DNA from: Chryseobacterium geocarposphaerae
GTDB lineage: Bacteria > Bacteroidota > Bacteroidia > Flavobacteriales > Weeksellaceae
NCBI RefSeq assembly: GCF_002797535.1
Contig: NZ_PGFD01000001.1
Location: forward strand, 2,170,001 to 2,234,000
Length of the DNA: 64,000 nucleotides
Direction: 5' to 3'
The position numbers and the translations under genes were made by a program. Below, in pieces: positions 35,238 to 43,545 of this stretch (positions are counted from its first letter, which is position 1; each line of letters opens with the position of its first letter). Below the pieces are notes generated by a model. It was given only the letters and a program-made list of their open reading frames with translations. It was not told where the DNA came from and searched no databases.

Positions 35238-36650
35238 ATGAAAAAAATAATAAATATTATCATCGCTTTTGGACTGGCTTTAGGTTCGGTCTCCTGTGTG
35301 TCGAAACTGGCATACAAGGAGCCTGAGCTTGAGCTTCCCGAAACGTTCAAATATACTGCAACTGCCGATACAGCCAGCGTTGCCAACTTAGAGTGGAAAC
35401 AGTTTTTCAGCGACCCGATGTTGCAAAGCTTAATCGAAAAAGGAATTAAAAACAATTACGATTTACAGATTGCTTTAAAACAGGTGGCTTCTTCACAGGA
35501 GAAATTAAAACAGGCAAAATACCTTCAGTATCCGGATGTTGGTTTCGGCGTTTCTGCACAGATTTCAAAACCTTCTAAAAACAGCATGAACGGGCAAAGC
35601 TTAAATTTATTTTTAGGCAAAAGCTATGTTGAAGATTATAATGCAGCCTTCAATCTTTCCTGGGAAGCCGATATTTGGGGAAAAATCAAAAATCAGCAGG
35701 AAATTTCAAGAATGCAATATCTGCAAACATATGAGGCAACAAAAGCAATCCAGACTCAGGTTGTTGCAGCAATTGCCCAGGGATATTATAATTTGTTGAT
35801 GCTCGACAAACAGTTGCAGATTGCCAACTCAAATTTAGAATTGAGCAAAAACACCCTTTCCTTGACAGAAAAATTATGGAAAAGTGGTGATACAACTTCT
35901 TTGGGAGTTCAGCAGGCAACGGCTCAAAAGCAGTCTACAGAATTATTGATCACTCAACTGGAGCAAAATATAGCCATTCAGGAAAATGCATTGAGTATTT
36001 TAATCGGAGAAAACCCGGGAAAAATCAGCAGAACAATTGAAATGTCTGAAACCTCTTTGCCACAGAATATTTCAGCAGGTCTTCCAGCAGCAATGGTAAG
36101 CCGCCGTCCGGATGTACGTCAACAGGAATTGGCATTGCTGGAATCCAACTCAATGGTGGGAATTGCTCAGGCCAATATGTATCCTTCGTTAAAAATCACA
36201 GCAAACGGAGGGGTAAATTCATTTAAAATTGATAACTGGTTTCAGATTCCTGCTTCATTATTCGGGTCTGTTTTAGGAGGAATCACTCAACCTATTTTCC
36301 AGAAAAGACAATTGAAAACGGATTTAAATGTTGCTAAAATCCAGAGAGAGAAAAACGTATTGGCTTTCCGTCAATCGGTTTTGAATGCAGTGGGTGAAGT
36401 TTCTGATGCCTTGGTTTCTAATGAAAGCTTAAAAGTTCAGGAACAAAAAGCAACCGAACAGGTAGCAACGTTAAAAGACGGAATTAAAAGTGCCGAAATG
36501 CTTTACAAAGGCGGAATGGCAAACTATTTAGAAGTAATAACAGCTCAGGGAAATTCTCTACAGGCCGAGCTTAATTTGGCGTCCGTAAAAAGACAGAGAT
36601 TAAGCAGTATAGTAGACTTGTACCGAGCGTTAGGAGGCGGTTGGAAGTAG
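35238..36650 (+). CDS. RND efflux outer membrane channel lipoprotein (TolC/NodT family)
   Basis: 470 residues. The signal ends at Cys20 (LGSVSC), giving a lipid-anchored N-terminus as in OprM. Two tandem outer-membrane efflux (OEP) repeats form a beta-barrel and a long alpha-helical tunnel: WKQFFSDPMLQSLIEKGIKN at the start, AAFNLSWEADIWGK, and MVSRRPDVRQQELALLESN, which is the NodT-family signature, followed by the second repeat. Last gene of the efflux operon, with its own terminator. Confidence 0.95.
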   Translation: MKKIINIIIAFGLALGSVSCVSKLAYKEPELELPETFKYTATADTASVANLEWKQFFSDPMLQSLIEKGIKNNYDLQIALKQVASSQEKLKQAKYLQYPDVGFGVSAQISKPSKNSMNGQSLNLFLGKSYVEDYNAAFNLSWEADIWGKIKNQQEISRMQYLQTYEATKAIQTQVVAAIAQGYYNLLMLDKQLQIANSNLELSKNTLSLTEKLWKSGDTTSLGVQQATAQKQSTELLITQLEQNIAIQENALSILIGENPGKISRTIEMSETSLPQNISAGLPAAMVSRRPDVRQQELALLESNSMVGIAQANMYPSLKITANGGVNSFKIDNWFQIPASLFGSVLGGITQPIFQKRQLKTDLNVAKIQREKNVLAFRQSVLNAVGEVSDALVSNESLKVQEQKATEQVATLKDGIKSAEMLYKGGMANYLEVITAQGNSLQAELNLASVKRQRLSSIVDLYRALGGGWK

Positions 36651-36673
36651 TAAATTAAATTATATTGTTTAAT

Positions 36674-36705
36674 GGAATGCGGTCTTTCGGGATCGCATTT
36701 TTATT
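36674..36705 (+). terminator. terminator of the RND operon
   Basis: AATGCGGTC and GATCGCATT form a stem with one G-U pair around CTTTCGG, followed by a T-rich tail. Confidence 0.85.
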
Positions 36706-36734
36706 TTTAAATATGTATAAGCTTGATTGTGTAG

Positions 36735-36836
36735 TTTGTCATTCTGAACATAACCAAAGGTTTACGAACATAGTTCAGAAGTGGAGTGAAGAATCTATAA
36801 ATATTCGTAGAGATTCTTCCTTTGTCAGAATGACAA
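36735..36836. repeat. GTCATTCTGA-family intergenic repeat (copy 2)
   Basis: The inverted ends TTTGTCATTCTGA (from 36735) and TCAGAATGACAA (to 36836) surround GTGGAGTGAAGAATCT, also found at 53599-53615, and GAGATTCTTCC. It is the best-preserved copy of the family in this window. Confidence 0.75.
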
Positions 36837-36848
36837 TTCATATTTTTT

Positions 36849-36930
36849 TAAACCATTAAGAACATTTAAGAAGTCAAGCTTCATTAAGAAAAATCAAATA
36901 GATTTTTATAAGCATTGTTCTAAAATCCTA
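36849..36930 (+). repeat. CCATTAAGA-family dispersed repeat, copy 2 (right end decayed)
   Basis: It begins AACCATTAAGAACATTTAAG and contains AAAAATCAAATAGATTTTTA, as in the other two copies, but the matching right inverted end is not recognisable. The rest of the 318-base gap before miaA holds a terminator and the GTCATTCTGA repeat and nothing else that I can name. Confidence 0.65.
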
Positions 36931-36969
36931 GCTAAACTTAGTAAATCCGTGAAATCTGTGGAAGAAAAA

Positions 36970-37890
36970 TTATTTTGAAATTTGTTCATTAATATACCCA
37001 ATCAACCTATCAAAATCCTCCCGCGAATACCCCAGCTGCAAATAATGAATATCATCCGCTTTTCGGTACCAGGTCAATTGGCGTTTTGCATATCTTCGGC
37101 TATTTTTCTTAATTTCAGAAATGGCAAAATCCAACTCCCATTCCCCATCAAAATATTTGAATAATTCAGAATATCCAACGGTCTTCAGAGCCGTTAAATC
37201 TTTAAATTCTTCCAGATTTTTAGCTTCTTCCAACAAACCTTTCTCCATCATAATATCCACTCTCCTGTTGATTCGGTCGTACAATTCTTCTCTCGGCGCT
37301 TCAATTCCGATTCGGATAGAATTAAAATCCCTGGAATCCTGTGAAACAGCAATCTGTTCAGAATATTTTTTATTCGTCTGCCAGATAACATCAATTGCAC
37401 GTAAAAGTCTTCTGTGATTATGAAAATCAACCACCGCAAAATATTCAGGATCGAGTTCTTTTAAAAGTTCCTGAAGCTTTTCGATGCCTTCATTTTCGAG
37501 AATTTCATGAAGTTTTTTCTGATTTTCTTCGTCAGCTTCCGGTAAGTCATTCAATCCTTCAATTACCGCTTTTTCATACATCATGCTTCCGCCCACCAAA
37601 ATGACCGTATCGTGATTCTCAAAAAGCTCGTTGAGCTTTTTTAAAGCATCTTCTTCATACTGCCCGATGGAATAATATTCCTGAACTGAAAGGTTTCCGA
37701 TAAAATGATGAGGTGCCTCCGCCAATTCCTCCGCAGAAGGCGCTGCAGTACCGATTTCCATTCCTTTAAAAAACTGACGCGAATCACAGGAAATAATTTC
37801 CGTATTGAAATGTTTAGCCAAATCAATTGCCAGTCTTGTTTTACCAATTCCGGTGGGTCCTACTACAGAAATCAAATTTTTCTTTTTCAC
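36970..37890 (-). CDS. miaA: tRNA dimethylallyltransferase MiaA
   Basis: 306 residues. It transfers a dimethylallyl group to A37 of tRNAs reading UNN codons. The P-loop GPTGIGKTRLAIDL is near residue 11. SCDSRQFFKGMEIGTAAPS carries the conserved catalytic Asp, and GGSMMYEKAVIEGLNDLPEA and RRYAKRQLTWYRK are family landmarks (the last contacts tRNA). The length is normal. It consumes dimethylallyl diphosphate, the same isoprenoid pool that feeds the terpene synthases. Confidence 0.96.
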   Translation of the reverse strand: MKKKNLISVVGPTGIGKTRLAIDLAKHFNTEIISCDSRQFFKGMEIGTAAPSAEELAEAPHHFIGNLSVQEYYSIGQYEEDALKKLNELFENHDTVILVGGSMMYEKAVIEGLNDLPEADEENQKKLHEILENEGIEKLQELLKELDPEYFAVVDFHNHRRLLRAIDVIWQTNKKYSEQIAVSQDSRDFNSIRIGIEAPREELYDRINRRVDIMMEKGLLEEAKNLEEFKDLTALKTVGYSELFKYFDGEWELDFAISEIKKNSRRYAKRQLTWYRKADDIHYLQLGYSREDFDRLIGYINEQISK

Positions 37891-37958
37891 AGCGCTAATT
37901 TACGAAAATGAGCCAACTTTATTTTAACTGTAAAAAACTCAAAAAAACTGCACCTTAA

Positions 37959-38092
37959 TTTTGAGCCATTAAGAATAATTTAAGGAGTTAAGTTTAATTA
38001 ATAAATCTAATAGATTTTCTCAAGCACTATTCTAAAAGCGAAGCTCATCTTAATGTTCTAAATATCTTAATAAAAATCTTAACGGTTAAAAA
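37959..38092 (+). repeat. CCATTAAGA-family dispersed repeat, copy 3
   Basis: It begins TTTGAGCCATTAAGA and ends ATCTTAACGGTTAAA (imperfect inverted ends). It shares TTTAAGGAGTTAAGTTTAAT and AATAGATTTT with copy 1 read in reverse. It fills most of the 296-base gap between miaA and yicC. Confidence 0.7.
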
Positions 38093-38161
38093 TAAATTTT
38101 AAATCAATAATTTGACATTAACGTTAAAGTTTCATCTTATCACACTATAGACTTAAATGTT

Positions 38162-38169
38162 TATCTTTG
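38162..38169 (+). promoter_or_regulatory. putative -7 box of yicC promoter
   Basis: TATCTTTG matches TAnnTTTG and lies 17 bases before the yicC ATG. No clear -33 TTG at the right distance. Confidence 0.5.
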
Positions 38170-38186
38170 TACGACAATAAAAAACT

Positions 38187-39044
38187 ATGATTTTATCAAT
38201 GACAGGCTTTGGTAGAGCCGAAGACGTTTTTGAAGGAAAGAAAATTACAATAGATATTAAATCACTGAACAGCAAAAGCTTTGATTTAAATATTAAAATC
38301 CCTCTGCGTTATAAAGAAAAAGAATTTGAAATCAGAAAAATTCTTAATGATAGACTCATCCGTGGAAAAGTAGACTGCTACATCAATATAGAGAATCTTG
38401 AAGAGACCAATGATGTAAAAATCAACAAAGGATTAATTGATTCTTACATTAACGAACTTCGAAATATTGCGTCTGATGGACCCGATTTCGAATATCTGAA
38501 AATGGCGGTTAGACTTCCGGACGCGATCACTTCCAGACCCGATGAATTGTCTGAAGGTGAATGGGAAGCTTTAGCAAAGATTGTAAATACTGCAATTGAC
38601 CGTTTTGAGGAGTTCAGAAAAACAGAAGGTAAAATTCTGCACGAAGAATTAGAAAGAAACATTCAGAATATCGATAAATATCTAAACGAGGTTATTCCTT
38701 TTGAAGAAGAAAGAATTGTAGCTGTACGAGAACGTTATCAGAAAACATTGAAGGAATTTGAAAATGTTGATGAAACCCGTTTTTATCAGGAGATGGCTTA
38801 TTTCACCGAAAAATTGGATATTTCTGAGGAAAAAGTAAGATTAACCCAGCATTTGAAATATTACAAAGAAGTAATGGACAATGAAGATTTCAACGGGAAA
38901 AAACTTGGGTTTATTTCTCAGGAAATTGGTCGTGAAATCAATACTTTAGGTTCAAAAGCTAACCATGCTCAAATTCAGAAACTAGTAGTGATGATGAAGG
39001 ATGATTTGGAAAAAATTAAAGAACAAACGTTAAACGTATTATAA
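38187..39044 (+). CDS. YicC/YloC family endoribonuclease
   Basis: 285 residues. The N-terminal MTGFGRAEDVFEGKKITIDI with KSLNSKSFDLNIKIP is the YicC-like N domain; the C-terminal DUF1732 domain ends GREINTLGSKANHAQIQKLV, with the family's conserved Glu, Asn and Ser-Lys. E. coli and B. subtilis homologues have endoribonuclease activity. It precedes gmk, a very common bacterial neighbourhood, separated here by 75 bases containing a stem-loop. Confidence 0.93.
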   Translation: MILSMTGFGRAEDVFEGKKITIDIKSLNSKSFDLNIKIPLRYKEKEFEIRKILNDRLIRGKVDCYINIENLEETNDVKINKGLIDSYINELRNIASDGPDFEYLKMAVRLPDAITSRPDELSEGEWEALAKIVNTAIDRFEEFRKTEGKILHEELERNIQNIDKYLNEVIPFEEERIVAVRERYQKTLKEFENVDETRFYQEMAYFTEKLDISEEKVRLTQHLKYYKEVMDNEDFNGKKLGFISQEIGREINTLGSKANHAQIQKLVVMMKDDLEKIKEQTLNVL

Positions 39045-39066
39045 TTTAGTTGACTGTTTTTGGTTG

Positions 39067-39119
39067 ATGGTTGTTGGATCTTTGCTACTATCAACTAAAA
39101 CCTATCAACCAACAACCAT
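39067..39119 (+). promoter_or_regulatory. stem-loop abutting the gmk start codon
   Basis: ATGGTTGTTGG (39067-39077) is fully complementary to CCAACAACCAT (39109-39119), and the gmk ATG starts at the next base. It could influence gmk translation or be a decayed repeat; no T-run follows, so it is not a terminator. Confidence 0.5.
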
Positions 39120-39692
39120 ATGGATAAAGTTATCATATTTTCAGCACCGTCAGGAAGCGGAAAAACGACATTAGTAAGGCATTCTCTGGAAGTTTTTGAT
39201 GAATTGCGGTTCTCAATTTCCTGTACAACAAGACAGCCTAGAGGAAGTGAAGTTCATGCGGTGGATTATCATTTTTTGACACCGGATGAATTCAGACAGA
39301 AAATTGCGGAAGATGCATTTGTAGAATTTGAGGAGGTTTATACGGATAAATATTACGGTACTTTAAAATCTGAAGTTGAAAAGATCTGGAATCAGGGAAA
39401 AGTCGTTATTTTTGATGTTGATGTAAAAGGAGGAATTTCCCTGAAAAAATATTTTGGAGAAAAAGCATTGTCAATTTTCATTGAACCACCTTCCATTGAA
39501 GAGTTGGAACGAAGATTGATTTCAAGGAACACAGATGATGCAGAGACCATCAAAACCCGCGTAGCAAAAGCAGAAGAAGAAATGTCTTATGCTAAAGAAT
39601 TTGATAAAATCGTCATCAATGCTGATTTGGACGAAGCAAAAAAAGAAATAGAAAGTTTAATAAAAAATTTTATAGAAGAAACTAGAAATTAG
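39120..39692 (+). CDS. gmk: guanylate kinase
   Basis: 190 residues. It phosphorylates GMP to GDP with ATP. The P-loop SAPSGSGKTTLVRHS is near the N-terminus, followed by SISCTTRQPRGSEVHAVDYH and FVEFEEVYTDKYYGT, the GMP-binding region with conserved Arg, Tyr and Glu, and the lid region ERRLISRNTDDAETIKTR. The length is normal. It is probably cotranscribed with yicC. Confidence 0.97.
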   Translation: MDKVIIFSAPSGSGKTTLVRHSLEVFDELRFSISCTTRQPRGSEVHAVDYHFLTPDEFRQKIAEDAFVEFEEVYTDKYYGTLKSEVEKIWNQGKVVIFDVDVKGGISLKKYFGEKALSIFIEPPSIEELERRLISRNTDDAETIKTRVAKAEEEMSYAKEFDKIVINADLDEAKKEIESLIKNFIEETRN

Positions 39693-39774
39693 GGCTTAGT
39701 TTTTTAAACACAAATTTTAACTAATATCAAATTTCTAACCTCTAACTTCTGTAATCAAAAACATTGAGGTTGAT

Positions 39775-40794
39775 ATGAGTACCGAAACATTAGAAAAAGC
39801 TAAATCTACCATTCCTGTAAAAGGATTTCTGGATATTAAAGATTTAGTGATTCCTCAAGGAGAAGAGCTTGTAAAAGCAATTCTTAAATTGAAAGAAGAA
39901 AAAAATGCGGTCATTTTAGCGCATTATTACCAGCCTGGAGAAATTCAGGATATTGCCGATTTCCTGGGAGATTCTCTTCAATTGGCAAGGCAGGCAAAAG
40001 ATACGAATGCGGATATGATTGTATTCTGTGGAGTGCATTTCATGGCTGAAGCAGCAAAAATTCTGAATCCGACTAAAAAAGTTGTCCTTCCCGACACAAT
40101 GGCGGGATGCTCTTTAGCAGACGGCTGCTCAGGAGAAGGTTTGAGAAAAATGCGTGAACAGCATCCGAATGCTCTGGTTGCAACCTATATCAACTGTAAC
40201 GCTGAAACGAAAGCAGAAAGTGATATTATCGTCACAAGTTCCAACGCCGAAACAGTGATTGAAGCTTTACCGAAAGACAGACCAATCATTTTTGCACCGG
40301 ATAAAAATCTAGGGAGATATTTATCTCAGAAAACAGGACGTGATATGATACTTTGGGATGGAAGCTGCATCGTTCACGAAGCATTTTCCATGGAAAGAAT
40401 TGCAAAACAATTGGCAGAGAACCCAGATGCAAAATTGATTGCTCATCCGGAAAGTGAAGAAGCGGTTTTGAAACTGGCTCATTTTATTGGTTCTACTTCT
40501 GCATTGTTGGATTATGTGCAGAAAGACGATTGTCAGAAGTTCATCATCGCAACAGAGGAAGGAATCCTGCACGAAATGAAAAAGCGTGCTCCTCACAAAG
40601 AATTGATTCCGGCTTTGGTTTTTGATGAAAGTTGTAACTGTTCAGAATGTTTCTACATGAAACGCAATACAATGGAAAAATTGTATTTATGTATGAAATA
40701 TGAACTTCCTGAAATTATTATTGATGAAGAATTGAGATTAAAAGCATTAAAGCCAATTGAGGCAATGCTTGATCTTTCTAAAAGTATAAAATAA
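39775..40794 (+). CDS. nadA: quinolinate synthase NadA
   Basis: 339 residues. It condenses iminoaspartate with dihydroxyacetone phosphate to quinolinate in NAD synthesis, using a [4Fe-4S] cluster. Visible family residues: LAHYYQPGEIQDIADFLGDS, Cys85 in FCGVHFMAEAAKILNP, GCSLADGC at 111-118, Cys198 in WDGSCIVHE, and the C-terminal CNCSECFYM; cluster ligands are expected at Cys85, Cys198 and one of the last group. Neither nadB nor nadC is adjacent. A terminator follows after 4 bases. Confidence 0.96.
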   Translation: MSTETLEKAKSTIPVKGFLDIKDLVIPQGEELVKAILKLKEEKNAVILAHYYQPGEIQDIADFLGDSLQLARQAKDTNADMIVFCGVHFMAEAAKILNPTKKVVLPDTMAGCSLADGCSGEGLRKMREQHPNALVATYINCNAETKAESDIIVTSSNAETVIEALPKDRPIIFAPDKNLGRYLSQKTGRDMILWDGSCIVHEAFSMERIAKQLAENPDAKLIAHPESEEAVLKLAHFIGSTSALLDYVQKDDCQKFIIATEEGILHEMKKRAPHKELIPALVFDESCNCSECFYMKRNTMEKLYLCMKYELPEIIIDEELRLKALKPIEAMLDLSKSIK

Positions 40795-40798
40795 AATT

Positions 40799-40828
40799 AA
40801 AGCACTGTTTTTACAGTGCTTTTTTCTT
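40799..40828 (+). terminator. terminator after nadA
   Basis: AAAGCACTGT and ACAGTGCTTT form a perfect stem around TTTT, followed by T. Confidence 0.94.
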
Positions 40829-40851
40829 TTTCAAAATTTTAGCACAAAAAC

Positions 40852-40881
40852 TTTGGTGTTTTAAAATAATTTGTACATTTG
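40852..40881 (+). promoter_or_regulatory. thr operon promoter
   Basis: TTTG (40852-40855), 18 bases, then TACATTTG (40874-40881): an excellent match to the Bacteroidota TTTG / TAnnTTTG promoter. The start site should fall near 40886, only a few bases before the leader ATG. Confidence 0.75.
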
Positions 40882-40892
40882 TTCAAGTAACA

Positions 40893-40997
40893 ATGAACTT
40901 TTTAAGAAACATATCTGATATTTCTATTCCGGATTTCTCTATCCCGGAAGGAAACTTTGTTTCTATTATTGCTACAACAACTACGACTACCCCATAA
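40893..40997 (+). CDS. thr operon leader peptide
   Basis: 34 codons, ATG to TAA. The peptide contains six Ile and six Thr; its end reads Ile-Ile-Ala followed by six consecutive Thr codons (ACA ACA ACT ACG ACT ACC), Pro and stop. It lies just behind a good promoter and 87 bases before thrA. Threonine and isoleucine are the two end products of the pathway, exactly as in the enterobacterial thr leader, although the sequences are unrelated. A GC-rich hairpin overlaps the stop codon. I infer that ribosome stalling on Thr or Ile codons controls thrABC. Too short for ordinary ORF callers. Confidence 0.82.
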   Translation: MNFLRNISDISIPDFSIPEGNFVSIIATTTTTTP

Positions 40998-41060
40998 CGG
41001 GGTAAATTTTCACATATCATTCACACGCGTGTACTCTTTTTTTGAAGAGTAAAATTTCAT
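40989..41060 (+). promoter_or_regulatory. putative attenuator structures between thr leader and thrA
   Basis: Hairpin 1: ACCCC (40989-40993) with GGGGT (40999-41003), containing the leader stop. Hairpin 2: ACTCTT (41033-41038) with AAGAGT (41045-41050), its loop being part of a T-run. AAATTTT (41004-41010) can alternatively pair with AAAATTT (41051-41057). Which fold terminates transcription cannot be decided by eye. Confidence 0.5.
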
Positions 41061-41084
41061 TTTTCATAACCTAAATAAAATATA

Positions 41085-43535
41085 ATGAAAGTTTTAAAAT
41101 TTGGCGGAACTTCTGTCGCCAATGCCCAAAATATATTAAAGGTCGAAGATATTATAAAAAAAGAATCTCTGAAAAACAGAGTTGTAGTTGTGGTTTCTGC
41201 ACTTCATGGCGTAACAGATCAATTGATAAAAGCAGCAGAATCAGCCTCCCAAAGCAATGAAAATTATTTTCAAATAATTAAAAATATTGAAGAAAAACAT
41301 CTGGATTTAGTCAAAGAATTAATTCCGATTTTGGATCAAAGCTCTTGGCTGAGCTTCGTTAAAAAACATTTTAATGATATTGAAGACATCTGCAACGGGA
41401 TTTTCGTATTGGGAGAATTTACCGACAGAATTAAAGATAAAATAACCTCTTATGGTGAATTTCTTTCTTCCAATATAATTACCGCAAGATTAAAATCTGA
41501 AGGACTGAATGTTTTTTGGATGAATTCTGCAGAAAATATTACTACCAACAGTAATTTCACAAATGCAAAAGTACATTTTGAAGCTACGGAAAAAAATCTG
41601 CTGCAATTTTTAAATGAAAATCAAAACCAGATTATTATTGCTCCGGGATTTATTGCTAAAGATGAAAAAAGAAACTCCACAACATTAGGACGGGGCGGTT
41701 CAGATTATACTGCCTCTATTATTGCTTCCTCCATCAATGCTGATGAACTTCAGATCTGGACAGACGTTAGCGGAATGATGACCTCTGATCCCAGATTGGT
41801 TTCCGATGCAAAACCAATTCCTGAGATTTCATATTCTGAAGCCATGGAGCTTTCTCATTTCGGAGCAAAAGTTTTGTATCCTCCTACCATACAGCCCGTC
41901 ATGGTAAAAAATATCGATTTAAGAATTAAAAACACTTTTGATCCTGAAGCTCCGGGAACATTAATTTCTCACAATCTGAAAAAAAATGATCCTGAAAACG
42001 AACCAATCGCTGTTGGGATTTCAAACATGAGCAATATTGCTCTGCTGACTTTAGAAGGAAGCGGAATGATTGGAATTCCCGGGTTTTCTGCAAAACTATT
42101 CCAATGCTTAAGCAATGAAAAAGTGAACGTTATTCTCATCACTCAGAGTTCCTCCGAACATTCCATTACTGTTGCGATTCATGAAAAAGATATGATAGGA
42201 GCTAAAAGTGCTATAGATTCGGCTTTTGAAGATGATCTGAAACTAAAAAGACTTGAACCTGTAAAAATTGAAACCGGTTTATCCATCGTAGCATTAGTCG
42301 GCGAAAATATGAAAAGTCGAAGCGGCGTAAGCGCCAAAATGTTTGGCTGTCTGGGAAATAACGGCATCAATATCAGAGCGATTGCACAGGGATCTTCAGA
42401 AAAAAATATCAGCATTGTTATTTTAGAAAAAGATATTAAAAAGGCTGTTAATGTTCTACATGAAGAGTTTTTTGAGTCCGAAATAAAACAGATCCACCTT
42501 TATATCTGCGGAACAGGGAATGTAGGGAAGAAATTAATCCAGCAAATTTATGATCAGAACGAATATCTTAAAGAAAACCTTCTGATCAATTTAAGAATCG
42601 CAGGACTTTCCAACAGCCGGAAAATGATTTTCGCGGATAAAGGAATCCCGGAAAATGATTGGAATGATTGGAATCAACATGGCGAAGAAGCTTCTGTGGA
42701 AAAATTTACCAGGGAAATTATTTCACGGAATTTAAGAAACTCTGTTTTTATAGATGTAACGGCCAGTTCCGAAGTTCCGAATATGTATGAAAAATTATTA
42801 AAAAAGAGCATTAATATTGTCGCCTGCAACAAAATTGCAGCTTCTTCCGGTTTTGAAAATTATAGATCATTAAAATCTATTGCCAGAAACCACAGCTGCA
42901 AATTTTTATTTGAAACGAATGTAGGAGCCGGACTTCCGATTATCGGAACAATTAACGACCTGATAAGAAGTGGTGATAAAATAACTTCTATTCAGGCAGT
43001 TTTAAGCGGAACTCTGAATTTTGTTTTCAACAATTATAACGGCAGCAAGACCTTTTCCGAAGTTGTAGCCCAGGCTCAAAAAGAAGGTTATACCGAGCCG
43101 GATCCACGACTTGATTTATCTGGAACCGATGTTGCACGAAAAATTTTGATCCTGGCAAGAGAGGCTGGTTATTCCCTTGAATTTGATGATATTGAAAATG
43201 AAAGTTTTCTTCCGGAAGAATGTATGAAAGGTAACGTACAAGATTTTTATCAATCACTTACGAAATATGAAGACCATTTTAAAAATATACTTCATCAAGC
43301 CAAAAATAATGGTAAGATTTTAAAATACGTGGCAGAGTTCAATGATGGAAAAGCCAAAGTCGGGTTGCAGCATATTGCTCCTGAAAGTGATCTTTTTCAT
43401 CTGTACGGGAAAGATAATATTGTAATCTTTAAAACTTTGAGATATTCTGAACAGCCTTTGGTTGTAAAAGGTGCGGGAGCCGGTGCAGAAGTAACCGCAA
43501 GTGGTGTTTTTGCCGATATCGTTCGTTCTGTTTAA
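41085..43535 (+). CDS. thrA: bifunctional aspartokinase / homoserine dehydrogenase I
   Basis: 816 residues, similar to E. coli ThrA (820). The N-terminal aspartokinase begins KFGGTSVANAQN (residue 5) and shows GRGGSDYTA and ELQIWTDVSGMMTSDPR. A central pair of ACT regulatory domains follows (about 305-460). The homoserine dehydrogenase begins CGTGNVGKK (475) and includes NVGAGLPIIGTINDLIRSGD and VLSGTLNFVFNNY. It supplies homoserine for threonine; feedback by threonine is expected from the ACT domains. First structural gene after the leader. Confidence 0.97.
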   Translation: MKVLKFGGTSVANAQNILKVEDIIKKESLKNRVVVVVSALHGVTDQLIKAAESASQSNENYFQIIKNIEEKHLDLVKELIPILDQSSWLSFVKKHFNDIEDICNGIFVLGEFTDRIKDKITSYGEFLSSNIITARLKSEGLNVFWMNSAENITTNSNFTNAKVHFEATEKNLLQFLNENQNQIIIAPGFIAKDEKRNSTTLGRGGSDYTASIIASSINADELQIWTDVSGMMTSDPRLVSDAKPIPEISYSEAMELSHFGAKVLYPPTIQPVMVKNIDLRIKNTFDPEAPGTLISHNLKKNDPENEPIAVGISNMSNIALLTLEGSGMIGIPGFSAKLFQCLSNEKVNVILITQSSSEHSITVAIHEKDMIGAKSAIDSAFEDDLKLKRLEPVKIETGLSIVALVGENMKSRSGVSAKMFGCLGNNGINIRAIAQGSSEKNISIVILEKDIKKAVNVLHEEFFESEIKQIHLYICGTGNVGKKLIQQIYDQNEYLKENLLINLRIAGLSNSRKMIFADKGIPENDWNDWNQHGEEASVEKFTREIISRNLRNSVFIDVTASSEVPNMYEKLLKKSINIVACNKIAASSGFENYRSLKSIARNHSCKFLFETNVGAGLPIIGTINDLIRSGDKITSIQAVLSGTLNFVFNNYNGSKTFSEVVAQAQKEGYTEPDPRLDLSGTDVARKILILAREAGYSLEFDDIENESFLPEECMKGNVQDFYQSLTKYEDHFKNILHQAKNNGKILKYVAEFNDGKAKVGLQHIAPESDLFHLYGKDNIVIFKTLRYSEQPLVVKGAGAGAEVTASGVFADIVRSV

Positions 43536-43545
43536 AATTTTAATT

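Noticed and set aside
36665..36859. 64-codon ORF after the efflux channel gene
   Set aside because: It runs through a terminator and the GTCATTCTGA inverted repeat; the translation has no protein-like pattern.
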